Shown here piece after piece: positions 33,016 to 42,200 of a stretch of 64,000 nucleotides of DNA; the first letter of the stretch is position 1, and each line of letters begins with the position of its first letter. The notes under the pieces were generated by a model. That model ran no database searches. It saw only the letters and a list, made by a program, of their open reading frames with translations, and was not told the DNA's origin. Position numbers and translations under genes: made by a program. The DNA lies in assembly GCA_011526585.1 (NCBI GenBank), contig WYBB01000210.1:18623-82622 (forward strand). Direction: 5' to 3'. Origin of the DNA: Deltaproteobacteria bacterium. Lineage in GTDB: Bacteria; Myxococcota_A; UBA9042; PHBI01.

Positions 33016-33031
33016 TGTCCGAATACGGACA
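33016..33031. promoter_or_regulatory. 16-bp palindrome, probable LysR-binding site for the multicopper oxidase gene
   Basis: TGTCCGAATACGGACA is a 6-bp perfect dyad around AATA, located about 80 nt upstream of the oxidase start and between it and yjbQ. It matches the palindrome before the LysR gene (29415-29430) at 13 of 16 positions. Confidence 0.55.
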
Positions 33032-33042
33032 CCCGGTCCTGG

Positions 33043-33486
33043 TCAGGCGCCGATCACCGTACAGACCAGCGTGCGGGTGCTGCCGCGGTGGCGGTGCTCC
33101 CAGAGGTAGAGGCCCTGCCAGGTCCCGAGCAGGAGCCGGCCCTCGGCGACGGGGATCTGCTCGCTGGTCCGGGTGACGGCGGCGCGCAGGTGCGCGGGCA
33201 TGTCGTCCGGTCCCTCGAAGGTATGCGTGTAGGCCGGGTCCTCCTCGGGCGCCAGCCGCGCCAGCCAGGCCTCGAGGTCGGCGCGCGCGCTCGGGTCGGC
33301 GTTTTCCTGGATGACCAGCGAGCAGCTCGTGTGCCGGACGAAGACCGTGCAGAGCCCGACCTTCATCTCCGAGGCGGCGACGATCGCACCGACTTCGCGC
33401 GTCACCTCGACGAGCCCCTGCCCGTGCGTGCGCACGCGCAGCTCGCGTTGGAAGATCGACAGGGGGCTCGGATGCGGGTGCGCCAT
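33043..33486 (-). CDS. yjbQ: YjbQ/UPF0047-family protein
   Basis: A 147-residue single-domain protein matching the YjbQ family, with RHTSCSLVIQENAD, the acidic segment PEEDPAYTH and the near-invariant GTWQGLYLWEHR at residues 122-133. E. coli YjbQ has a weak thiamine-phosphate-synthase activity, but the family's real role is unknown. It starts 3 nt after the stop of the upstream lipoprotein gene and closes a four-gene operon of exported proteins, an odd partner for a cytosolic enzyme-like protein. Confidence 0.93.
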   Translation of the reverse strand: MAHPHPSPLSIFQRELRVRTHGQGLVEVTREVGAIVAASEMKVGLCTVFVRHTSCSLVIQENADPSARADLEAWLARLAPEEDPAYTHTFEGPDDMPAHLRAAVTRTSEQIPVAEGRLLLGTWQGLYLWEHRHRGSTRTLVCTVIGA

Positions 33487-33489
33487 GCC

Positions 33490-34041
33490 TCAACCGTTAC
33501 ACGAAAAGTCGGGCCCGCGCAGGAAGAAGACCTCGTCGATGACGCAGGCCCCGGTACCGAGCTGTTCGACGCGCACGCGCAGCGGCTCGCCGCCGGGATT
33601 GCCGTCACCATCGAGCGCCGTCAGCGGCATCTCGAAGCGTGTGAAGTGGCGATCGTCACGGGTGGGCGCGTCGGTCGTCGCGGCGATCGTGTGCTCGATC
33701 TCCTGGCCGACCAGCATGACGACGGAGAAGCGCACCTGCCCGCCGGCCTCGCAGCGCACGAGCGCGTCGATCATGTCGCGCGGGGTGGAGTCCTCGAGCC
33801 CTTGCACCGTGCGCGCGATCACGGCGCCCGCCGCGAGGCGAAGGCCGCGCTCCCCGGGGTGCAGCGTGGTGACCGAGGCGACCTCGCCGGCTTCGATCTC
33901 CCAGCCGCAGGCGACCTCGGCGCACGCACCGTCGAAGCCGTCGTAGACGAGCGTGCGCCGGGAGCTGCCGCAGGGGCACGCGCCGAGCGCGAGGCTCAGG
34001 ACCGCGATTCCGGACATCAACGCCGAGCGCGCGCTCACCAT
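33490..34041 (-). CDS. small putative lipoprotein of unknown function
   Basis: 183 residues. The signal peptide MVSARSALMSGIAVLSLALG leads to a lipobox LGAC (Cys22). The mature part (about 160 residues) is beta-rich with paired Cys (CAEVACGW and CVIDEVFF) and resembles a concanavalin-like jelly-roll of the kind found in carbohydrate-binding modules, though I see no catalytic motif. The start ATG at 34041 lies 6 bases before the end of the upstream outer-membrane protein gene, a 7-nt overlap, so the two are coupled. The function is unknown. Confidence 0.75.
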   Translation of the reverse strand: MVSARSALMSGIAVLSLALGACPCGSSRRTLVYDGFDGACAEVACGWEIEAGEVASVTTLHPGERGLRLAAGAVIARTVQGLEDSTPRDMIDALVRCEAGGQVRFSVVMLVGQEIEHTIAATTDAPTRDDRHFTRFEMPLTALDGDGNPGGEPLRVRVEQLGTGACVIDEVFFLRGPDFSCNG

Positions 34042-34667
34042 CGGAAGAAGATCCTCGCGTTGACCGACGGGGTCCACGACAGCGCCGTCGTGAGCGCCAG
34101 GGGCCCCAGCTCGCCGACCGCGACGAACGCGTACGAGAGGCGCACGCCGACGCCCCAGCAATCGGCGAAGAGGTTCCAGACCAGCGCCGGGTCGAGGCTC
34201 AAGTGCGGCGCAGCGCTCGCCTCGCCGCGCAGGCTCCAGAGCGTCGCGCCGCCGCCGAGCCCGAGCTGGGCGCCGAACTCGATCGCGAAGTCGCGCGTGC
34301 AGCCGTCGATGATGCAGTACGCGGCCTGCGCATAGGCGCGCGCCGTGAACCGGTCGAAGCGCGTCTCGCTCTTCGGCTGACGATCCTCGCGCGCGCGGCT
34401 CAGCGTGGCCCACCCGAGGCCGAAGCCGACGTCGAGCCATGGCAGGAGCGCGTGCTCGACGGCCATGCCGAGCGCGAGCCCGGTCGCCGCCGGCGTGTAG
34501 CCGAAGCGCGTGAGCTCGGCGCCGAGCTCGGTGTCCTCGATGAGGAGGAACTCCGCGCCGACCTCGGCCGCGATGCTCCAGCTCGGATCGGGCGCGACGG
34601 GCGTCTCGGCGCGGGCCTGCCCGAGCACGGCCGCGACCAGGCAGGACGCGAGCGCGAGCCGGCGCAT
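34035..34667 (-). CDS. outer-membrane beta-barrel-like protein
   Basis: 210 residues with a signal peptide (MRRLALASCLVAAVLGQARA, cleaved before ETP). The mature chain alternates hydrophobic and polar residues in short strands and ends IFFRW with an aromatic terminal residue, as outer-membrane barrels do. About eight strands would fit an OmpX/OmpW-sized barrel. A Cys pair in CIIDGCTRD may form an extracellular disulfide. The start overlaps the stop of the beta-propeller lipoprotein (TGATG), so it is translated in tandem with it. No named family recognised. Confidence 0.7.
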   Translation of the reverse strand: MRRLALASCLVAAVLGQARAETPVAPDPSWSIAAEVGAEFLLIEDTELGAELTRFGYTPAATGLALGMAVEHALLPWLDVGFGLGWATLSRAREDRQPKSETRFDRFTARAYAQAAYCIIDGCTRDFAIEFGAQLGLGGGATLWSLRGEASAAPHLSLDPALVWNLFADCWGVGVRLSYAFVAVGELGPLALTTALSWTPSVNARIFFRW

Positions 34668-36724
34668 CACGGCGCGTCCATGAGCGGCTGCCGCACGACG
34701 CGCCCGTCGGCGCCCTGGAACCATACGACCGGGATCGCGTCGTCCGCGGCGCCGACACGGCCGAAGCGCGGCGGGGCCGGCAGCTTCACGCCGCCGCTCA
34801 GCGCGTCGAAGCGCGCGACCACCCGGCGATCGGCGACGCGCACGAGGTGCACGTGGAGCGCGGTGATCGCCGCGACCCAGGCGGCGTCGTCCGAGATCGA
34901 CAGCGACAGCACGTGCTCGCCGAGATCGGCCAGCGCTTCGCCGGGGCCGGGCGCGGAGGCGCGCATCGACACCAGGCTCGAGCCGCACGACAGCGCGACG
35001 AGACCCGCCGTCACCGCGACCTTGTGCGGGCCCGGCCGATCCTTGGGACACACGCGGAAGGCCGTCGGCGCGCCGCCCTCGGGATCGACCCGGAGCAGCT
35101 CGTTGCCCACCGCCGCCCACACCGTCCCGGGCGCGGCCGGGTCGACCGCGAGGCCCGTCGTGATGGCGTGCTGGTGCTGTTCGCCGAAGCTCACGAAGCG
35201 CGCACGCGCGGCGTCGAAGTCGCACTCGATGAGCCCGCTCGTGGCGCTGAAGAAGGCGCGGCGTGGCCCGGCCACCACACCCCGGGTCATACCGGGCTCG
35301 GCCTCGAGCGCGAGCTCGCCGATGGCGGTGCCCGCCTCGTCGCGCGCCCAGCAGGTCGCATTGTCGAGCCCGTTCACGCCGAGGACCGTCTTGTCGTCGG
35401 CGCCGATCAGCGCCTTGTAGGTGTGCGAGATCCTGGCGCTCACCCGCACCTCGCCGCGCCCTTCACGCTCGCTCAGGACGAGCAGGCGCCCGTCGTCGTC
35501 GATCGCGAGGAGCGAGCCGTCGGCGCGCGGGCCCGAGAGCGCGAGCAGGTGGGCCCGCGGTTCGTCCTGCAGGTCTTGCAGCGTTCCGTCGAGCGCGAGC
35601 TGCGTGAGGCCGCCGGCTGCGATGACGAAGCCTTCGCCGTCGGGCCGCGCCAGCGCGAGGCCCTTGCGACCGAGCCGGCGCAGCACCGCAGGCGACTCCT
35701 CCGACGGCCGGTCCTCGCTGCGCACCAGGTGCACCTCACCGAAGTGACCGAGCGCGACGAGCGCGTCGAAGTCGGGGTGCACGGCGGAGCGCGCCAGCTC
35801 TGCCGGTCTCACGCGCGCGCCGAGCCGCCGGAAGCCCGGCACCCCGACGACGACCGAGCGCATGCCGTGGTACTCCGCGTCGACGAGCGCGAGCACCCCG
35901 TCGCCGGCGGCGTTGAAGGCGAGGGTGCGCACACTGGCGCCGCTCGACTCGTCGATCTCATCGCGCAGCCGGAGCTTCTTCACCCGGCGCTTGCTTGCGA
36001 TCTCGAAGGCGTGCAGCTCGCCGAGGTTGTTCGCCGCGACCGCCCAGAGGCCGGCGCGATCGATCGCGCACGCCTCCCACGGCGAGCGCCCCTCGGCGGC
36101 CTTGAAGAGCACGCGCTCGCCGAAGCGCGCATCGAAGACCCTGACCGCCTCGGCGTCGCAGACGATGAGCCGGCGCCCGCTCGCGTCGTGACCGATCCCC
36201 CTGAGCTCGGCGTGGAAGACCTCGGGGATCGAGCGCAGCAGCGTGAAGGTGTCGGGCTCCCGCACCTCGATGCGCTCGCCGTGCACCGTGACCACGCGCT
36301 CGCCCAGCGCGGCCTCGGGATCGGCCGGCAGCCAGGCGATCTGCCTGGCACCGGTCTCGGTCGCGAGCCGCGTCGCCGCGGCGCCGAGCGGCCGGCTCAT
36401 CACGATCGCACCCGTCGTGCTCACACCGACCAGCGCCTGCCCGTCGGGCGCGAGCGCGGCCGCCACGAGCTCCGGCAACCGCCCGCGCGCATCGCCGTAG
36501 GCGAGGGCCGTCGGCGTCAGCGGCGCGTCGGCTTCCGCGTCGCGCGCGTCGCTCGTCTCACCGTCGCTCGTCTCGGTCGGTTCCGGCGCCGCCGTCGCGT
36601 CGTCGAGAACCTGTTCGACCTCCGGGTCGCGCGCCGACGTCTCGGCGTTCGTCGGCTCGGACGAGCGACAGGCGCCAGCGAGCAGCAACGCCGGCACCGC
36701 GCGGAGGAGCATGAGCCTCTTCAT
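34667..36724 (-). CDS. lipoprotein with WD40/YVTN-like beta-propeller repeats
   Basis: 685 residues. The signal peptide MKRLMLLRAVPALLLAGAC has a good lipobox (LAGAC, Cys19), followed by an Asp/Glu/Thr-rich linker of about 60 residues. The rest is a series of beta-propeller-like blades recurring every roughly 40-45 residues (LAPDGQALVGVS, FNAAGDGVLALVD, ARPDGEGFVIAAG, SISDDAAWVAAI). Such propellers usually bind proteins or ligands; one candidate role is a scaffold beside the outer-membrane protein encoded next. It is the first gene of the four-gene operon ending in yjbQ. The start at 36724 is set by the signal peptide. Confidence 0.8.
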   Translation of the reverse strand: MKRLMLLRAVPALLLAGACRSSEPTNAETSARDPEVEQVLDDATAAPEPTETSDGETSDARDAEADAPLTPTALAYGDARGRLPELVAAALAPDGQALVGVSTTGAIVMSRPLGAAATRLATETGARQIAWLPADPEAALGERVVTVHGERIEVREPDTFTLLRSIPEVFHAELRGIGHDASGRRLIVCDAEAVRVFDARFGERVLFKAAEGRSPWEACAIDRAGLWAVAANNLGELHAFEIASKRRVKKLRLRDEIDESSGASVRTLAFNAAGDGVLALVDAEYHGMRSVVVGVPGFRRLGARVRPAELARSAVHPDFDALVALGHFGEVHLVRSEDRPSEESPAVLRRLGRKGLALARPDGEGFVIAAGGLTQLALDGTLQDLQDEPRAHLLALSGPRADGSLLAIDDDGRLLVLSEREGRGEVRVSARISHTYKALIGADDKTVLGVNGLDNATCWARDEAGTAIGELALEAEPGMTRGVVAGPRRAFFSATSGLIECDFDAARARFVSFGEQHQHAITTGLAVDPAAPGTVWAAVGNELLRVDPEGGAPTAFRVCPKDRPGPHKVAVTAGLVALSCGSSLVSMRASAPGPGEALADLGEHVLSLSISDDAAWVAAITALHVHLVRVADRRVVARFDALSGGVKLPAPPRFGRVGAADDAIPVVWFQGADGRVVRQPLMDAP

Positions 36725-36828
36725 GGCGCGATGCTCGCATATCGTGCGCGCGCGCGCGAGGGTGGCCCGCCTTGTCAATGGCGGCCCCGCCGGCTACCAT
36801 GCGCCTCCATCAATCAAGGAGGTATGCC

Positions 36829-37035
36829 ATGAGCGTGGCCCGTGTCACCGAGATCACGTCATCGTCCAGCAAGAGCTTCGAGGACGCCGTGCGCGTCGGG
36901 CTCTCACGCGCCAGCAAGACGCTGCGCAACGTCAAGGGCGCCTGGATCAGCGAGCAGAAGGTCACCTGCAACGACGCCGGCGAGATCGCCGAGTTCCGGG
37001 TGACCATGAAGGTCACCTTCGTCATGGATGACTGA
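36829..37035 (+). CDS. dodecin, flavin-binding dodecamer subunit
   Basis: A 68-residue protein of the dodecin family: VARVTEITSSSSKSFEDAV leading into LSRASKTLRNVKGAWISEQKV (read in pieces) and a final beta-strand FRVTMKVTFVMD. Dodecins form hollow spherical dodecamers that bind and protect riboflavin, FMN or coenzyme A. The length (about 70) is standard. A very strong ribosome-binding site AAGGAGGT lies 5 nt upstream of the ATG, suggesting high expression. The gene stands alone, with a terminator hairpin 15 nt downstream. Confidence 0.94.
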   Translation: MSVARVTEITSSSSKSFEDAVRVGLSRASKTLRNVKGAWISEQKVTCNDAGEIAEFRVTMKVTFVMDD

Positions 37036-37049
37036 ACCGGCAGGGGTGG

Positions 37050-37069
37050 GGGCCGAGCACGCTCGGCCC
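37050..37069. terminator. hairpin terminator between dodecin and nitrilase genes
   Basis: GGGCCGAG at 37050-37057 and CTCGGCCC at 37062-37069, an 8-bp perfect stem with a 4-nt loop (CACG). It lies between the stop codons of two convergent genes and can act in both directions. Confidence 0.7.
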
Positions 37070-37074
37070 GCTTC

Positions 37075-38349
37075 TCACGCCTCGTCGGCCTGTCTCGCGC
37101 GCGCGGCCCCCTCGGTCGCGACGCCGGGCGCGGCCAGCCGCGGCACGGGCCGGTGCTGCACCGCCAGCGGCTCACGCCCGTTGTCGGCGCCGAGCCCGGG
37201 GTCGCTGATCACCTGCGGCTCGAAGTCGCGCCGCGCCGCCGCCGTCAGCCACTCGGCGTACTCGGGCAGGCGCTGCGTCATCTGGAAGCCCCACTTGTCG
37301 CGCACCTGGCGACAATGGTTGAGGTCGATCTCGCTGACGATGACGCCGTCGCGCGTGCGCGACAGCCCCGGCGTGCGCGAGCCGTCGGGCGCGGTCACGT
37401 AGCTCGAGCCATAGAAGTGCCCGAAGTCGTGGTGCGCCGCCTTGCCGTCGCCGCTGGTGAAGGCGTTGGGGAAGCTCTCGGTGCCGATGCGATTGATGCC
37501 GACGGCGAAGTAGTTGTTGGCGATGGCGGCGCAGCGCGCCTCGATCGGCCACAGCGGTTCGGACAGGGCGCCGACGGTCGCCGACGGGTTGAAGACGATC
37601 TCGGCGCCGTTGATGCCGAACATCAACCAGTTGAGCGGGTGGTGGCGGCCGTAGCAGATGTTGATCCCGACCTTGCCGTACTGCGTGGCGAAGACCGGGT
37701 GCCCGGTGTCGCCCTCCATGTAATAGGTGGACTCGTTGAAGTCGCCGACGCGCGGGATGTGGTTCTTGCGGTGGAAGCCGATGACGTTGCCGCGGTTGCC
37801 GATCACCACCGCGGTGTTGTGGATGGTGCCGCCGTGCACCTCGTCGCGCTCGAGGATTGGCGACACGATCACCATGTCGTACATGCGCGCCAGGCGCGCG
37901 AGGAAGCGCGTCGACGGCCCGTCCACCGGCTCGGCGAACTCGAGCCACGGGTGCTTTTCGCGCGTGCAGAAGGCGAACGGCATCGTCCACGCCTCCTGCA
38001 GGCCGAGCACGTTGCAGCCCATCGCGGCGGCCGCGTGCACGAGCTGCTCGGTGCGCTGACAGATCGCCTGGAACTGGGCCTCGACCGGAGCGGTCGTCGG
38101 CTCGACGATGCGCGTCTGGATCGCGCCGACGCGCACGATCCGCGGCGGACGGCGCTGCTCGGGGGCCGCGTTGAAGCGGTAGAGCGCGACGTCGAAGTCA
38201 TGCTCGGTCGCCAGCGCCTGCGCCGGCGCGGGGATCGGCAGCTCGTCGGGGAGCTTGCCATAGAGGATGCGGTAGGCCTCGGCGCGGTCCTCCTCGGGCA
38301 GCTTGTCGAGGAGGCTCTCGAGGCTCACGAGCTCGGTCTTCTGGGTCAT
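37075..38349 (-). CDS. beta-ureidopropionase (nitrilase superfamily), eukaryote-like form
   Basis: A 424-residue member of the C-N hydrolase superfamily, predicted to hydrolyse N-carbamoyl-beta-alanine to beta-alanine in reductive pyrimidine breakdown. Glu-Lys-Cys catalytic residues fall at Glu119, Lys195 and Cys232 (in LGLQEAWTMPF, GFHRKNHIPRVGDFNEST and NICYGRHHPLNW); the human enzyme has these at nearly the same numbers (119, 196, 233). Long stretches such as EAWTMPFAFCTREK and FYGSSYVTAPDGSRTPGLSR look strikingly like the human UPB1, including the N-terminal SLEs..LYGK helix region. No other pyrimidine-catabolism gene is present here. The start at 38349 gives the natural MTQKTE N-terminus. 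Confidence 0.88.
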   Translation of the reverse strand: MTQKTELVSLESLLDKLPEEDRAEAYRILYGKLPDELPIPAPAQALATEHDFDVALYRFNAAPEQRRPPRIVRVGAIQTRIVEPTTAPVEAQFQAICQRTEQLVHAAAAMGCNVLGLQEAWTMPFAFCTREKHPWLEFAEPVDGPSTRFLARLARMYDMVIVSPILERDEVHGGTIHNTAVVIGNRGNVIGFHRKNHIPRVGDFNESTYYMEGDTGHPVFATQYGKVGINICYGRHHPLNWLMFGINGAEIVFNPSATVGALSEPLWPIEARCAAIANNYFAVGINRIGTESFPNAFTSGDGKAAHHDFGHFYGSSYVTAPDGSRTPGLSRTRDGVIVSEIDLNHCRQVRDKWGFQMTQRLPEYAEWLTAAARRDFEPQVISDPGLGADNGREPLAVQHRPVPRLAAPGVATEGAARARQADEA

Positions 38350-38494
38350 CGCAACTCGCTCCGTCACGGTCGTGGGCGGCAGATTATGACAGCTCGGCGC
38401 GTTTGTCGCGGTCACGCCTCCGCCGCGTTGACGCACCCGCCCGGGCATCGTGTATAGCAGGCACGATCATCCCGTCGCGACCTCGGAGGCCCGC

Positions 38495-39277
38495 ATGGTC
38501 AAGCTCGTCGTCAGCCTCTCCCTCCTGGTGATCCTGCTCATCGTGCTCGGGATCATGCACCTCGCCAAGAACGCCAAGGGCCCGGCCGTCGTGCCCGCGC
38601 CCGGCCCAGGACCCGACCCCGACGCCCCGCCGCCGGGGCCCGAGGGCGTCGGCGCCCCGCAGCCCCCCGCCGCGCTCGGCACGAACGGTCGCGTCTGGGG
38701 CTCGGGCCTCATGCTCACCGGCGGCATCGGCGCCTTCGTCATGGCGGCGACCTTCATCCTGCCGCTCGTCATCTTCGCCGGCGAGATGCGCTCGCGCGAG
38801 ATCCTGCCGCTCGTGCTCGCGGCCGACGCGCTCAGCGCCGGCGCCTGGGTCTGCATCGGGCTCGGCAGCCTCGGCGCGATCCGCAGGACCAACGGCTACG
38901 CGATCGTCGTGTCGGTCTTCGCCTGGATCACCGCGCTCCTCGCCCTCGCCGCGACCGTGCTCATGCACGCCGGCGGCGACACCGGCCAGTTCTTCTCGCT
39001 CGTCGGCTTCGCCGCCCCCTTCGTCGCGATGCTCTTCTTCGCGATCTGGGGGCTCGCCGGCGTGCGTGGCTTCGGCCTCGGGCTCGGCCTGCCGATGGGC
39101 ATCGTCGGCATCCTCGGCAGCGTCGCCGGCACCATCGCCATGCTCTCGCTCGCCGACAGTTGGCGTCACGTGCGCAGCGACGAGTTCAAGCTCTTCATGA
39201 TCACCGGCGTCGCGCTCTCGTTCGTCAGCCTCGTGCTCGGCGGCGTCGGCCTGGTCGGCCGGCTCAGGCGCGTCTAG
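38495..39277 (+). CDS. polytopic membrane protein of unknown function
   Basis: 260 residues. One N-terminal helix (about residues 3-22) is followed by a Pro/Gly-rich loop (about 30-65, PGPGPDPDAPPPGPEG) and six further hydrophobic segments (about 70-97, 105-130, 140-165, 175-200, 203-230, 235-258). The pattern is not a known transporter. The Pro-rich loop is probably non-cytoplasmic or cytoplasmic filler. The stop codon overlaps that of the RND pump gene on the other strand (CTAG at 39274-39277), so there is no space for a terminator between them. Confidence 0.75.
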   Translation: MVKLVVSLSLLVILLIVLGIMHLAKNAKGPAVVPAPGPGPDPDAPPPGPEGVGAPQPPAALGTNGRVWGSGLMLTGGIGAFVMAATFILPLVIFAGEMRSREILPLVLAADALSAGAWVCIGLGSLGAIRRTNGYAIVVSVFAWITALLALAATVLMHAGGDTGQFFSLVGFAAPFVAMLFFAIWGLAGVRGFGLGLGLPMGIVGILGSVAGTIAMLSLADSWRHVRSDEFKLFMITGVALSFVSLVLGGVGLVGRLRRV

Positions 39278-42200
39278 ATCGTCGCGCCCGGCGCGACGAC
39301 CGTCGACTCCTCCGCCCGCCCCGACTGCTTGTGCGCCCTGGCCGCCCGCGCCGCCGCCTTCTCAGCGCGCCGCTCGCGCCGCCCGCGGATCGTCAGCCGG
39401 TCGAACCAGGTGTAGAAGATCGGCACGACGATCAGCGTGAGCAGCGTCGAGGTGATGACGCCGCCGATCACCGCGATCGACATCGGCGCGTAGAACTCCG
39501 AGCCCTCACCGCGCCCGACCGCCGCAGGCAACATGCCGAGCACGATCGCCGCCGAGGTCATCAGGATCGGCCGGAGCCGCGTCGGCCCCGCCTTGAGCAG
39601 CGCCTCGTGGATGCCCAGCCCCTCGTCGCGCAGCTGGTTGGCGTAGTCGACCAGCAGGATCGAGTTCTTCGTCACCAACCCCATCAGGAGGATCATGCCG
39701 ATCATCGACGACAGGCTCTGGTCCTGGCCGGTCACGAAGAGCCCGATGTTGGCCCCGATGAACGCCAGCGGCATCGCCATCATGATCGTCAGCGGATGGA
39801 TGAACGACTCGAACTGCGACGCCAGCACGAGGTAGATGAAGACGAAGCCGAGCAGGAGCGCCATGCCCATGTTCTGGTTCGTCTCCTCGAGCCGCTCCGC
39901 CTCACCGCCGAACTTGAAGCCGTAGCCCTCGGGCAGGTCGAGCGCGGCGAACTTCGCGCCGAGCTCCGGCATCACCTCGCCGAGCGTGCGCTTGTACAGG
40001 TTCGCCGTGATCGTCACCTGGCGCTGTCGGTCGCGCCGCTTCACCGCCGACGGGCTCGTCGCCGGTTCCACCGAGGTCACCTGCGCCAGCTCGACCAGCC
40101 GCGGCTCGCCCTGGCTGCCCGGCGTCGCCGACGCCACCTTGAGCTGCAAGAGCGAGTCGAGGTCGCTCCGATCCGCCTCGCGCAGCCGGAGCCGCACCGG
40201 CACGTCCTCCTCGCCGCGCGACATCTTGCCGACCTCGACGCCCTCCAGCGCGTAGCGCAGCGTCATCGCCACGTCGCTGTTCATCACGCCGCGGTCGGCC
40301 GCCTTGCGCCGGTCGAGGTGCACGCGCTGTTCGACCGCGCCAGGCCGGTAGGTCATCGTCGCGTCGCGCACGCCCGGCGTCGTCTTCACCTCCTGCAGGA
40401 GGGTCCCCGCCACGCGCCCCAGCTCGTCGATGTCCGGCCCGGTCACGAAGATCGTCACCGGCGCCTCGTCGAGGCTGCCGTCGCCGAGGCCGGCCTCGCG
40501 CATGTAGAAGTCGACTCCGGGGATCTCCCGGATCTCGGCGCGCAGGCCCTCGATGATCTGCCCGAGCGTTTCCGTGCGCTCGGTGCGCTTGCTCATCGTC
40601 ACGCGCATCGTCACCCGCTCGACCTCCTCGTTCGGGCCGACGGTCGTCGCCACCAGCTTGAACTCGGGGTGCGCCTTCAGGATCGCCTCCACCTCCCCGG
40701 CGACCTCCGTCGACTTCTCGATCGACGTGCCCGCCGGCAGCTCCAGCGCGATGGTGAACTCGCCGCGGTCACCGCGCGGCGCGAAGTCCTGCCCCATCAT
40801 CGTCGACAGGCCGCAGCTCGCGAAGGTCGCCCCCAGCGCCGCCCCCACCGTGATGAGCCGGTGTCTCGAGGTCCACTTGAGGATCGCCACGTACGCCCGA
40901 TCCATCGCGTCGTAGAGCTTGAGGATGCGCCCGACGATCGGCCGCTGCCGCTGGCGCTCGTGGTGGTCGTGCGTGACCTGCTGCGTGATCTTGGTCGAGA
41001 GCATCGGGTCGAGCGTGAACGAGACCAGCATCGAGACCAGCACGGCGATCGCCACCGTCAGCCCGAACTCCTTGAAGAACTTGCCGACGAGGCCGCCGGT
41101 GAACGCCACCGGCACGAAGACGGCCAGGATGGTGAAGGTCGTCGCCAGGACGGCCAGCGCGATCTCGCGCGTGCCCTCGGCCGCCGCGTGCTTGGGGTCC
41201 TTGCCCATCTCCAGGTGCCGGAAGATGTTCTCGCGCACGACCACCGAGTCGTCGATCAGGATCCCGACCGCCAGCGTCAGCCCGAGCATCGACATGATGT
41301 TCAGCGTGAAGCCGAGCTGCCACATGAAGAAGAAGGTCGTGATGATCGACACCGGCAACGACACCGACGAGATCAGCGTCGAGCGCCAGTCGAGCATGAA
41401 CAGGAAGATCACGAAGATCGCCATCAGGCCGCCGACGATCAGGTGCTCCCACAGGTGTGACACGTTGATCTTGATGAAGTCCGCCGAGTCGAAGACCTTC
41501 TCGACCGCGATGTCCTTGTGCGCCGGGTCGGCCGCCAGCCTGGCGATCGCCTCGTCGACCTGCTTGGAGACCTCGACCGTGTTGGCGCCACCCGCCTTCT
41601 GGATGTCGAAGGTCACCGCCGGGTCCCCGTTGATGCGCGAGAGCGTGCGCAGCTCCTCGAGCCCGAGCGAGACCTCGGCCACGTCGCGCAACCGCAGCAC
41701 ACCGCCATCGGGCAGCGCCGTCAGCACCGTCTGCGCCAGCTCCTCGGCCGAGCGCGGCCGCGCCTCCGTCTTGATCCCCTCCTCGCGCGCCCCGAGCGTC
41801 AGCCGACCCGCCGGCACGTCCATCGTCTCGGCGCCGACCTTCTGCGCCACTTGCGCCAGCGTCAGCCGATAGCGCTCGAGCTTCTTGCGATCGACGTCGA
41901 TGTGCGCCTCGCGCTCGGCCGCGCCGCGCACCTCCACCGACGCCACGCCCGGGATCTTCTCGAGCGCCGGCCTGACGACGTCCTCGACGTAGTCGCGCAG
42001 CGTGGTCGGGTCGCGCTCCGAGCGCACCGAGAACATCTGGATCGGGATCGCCGTCGGGTCCAGGCGCACCACCGCCGGCGCCTCGACGTCCGCCGGCAGG
42101 AGGTTGCGCGCCGCGTTGATCTTCTCCGCGACCTCGTCGGCCGCCTGCCGCTCGTTCACGTCCAGCTCGAACTGGATGAAGAGCTGCGAGAACGAAAAAC

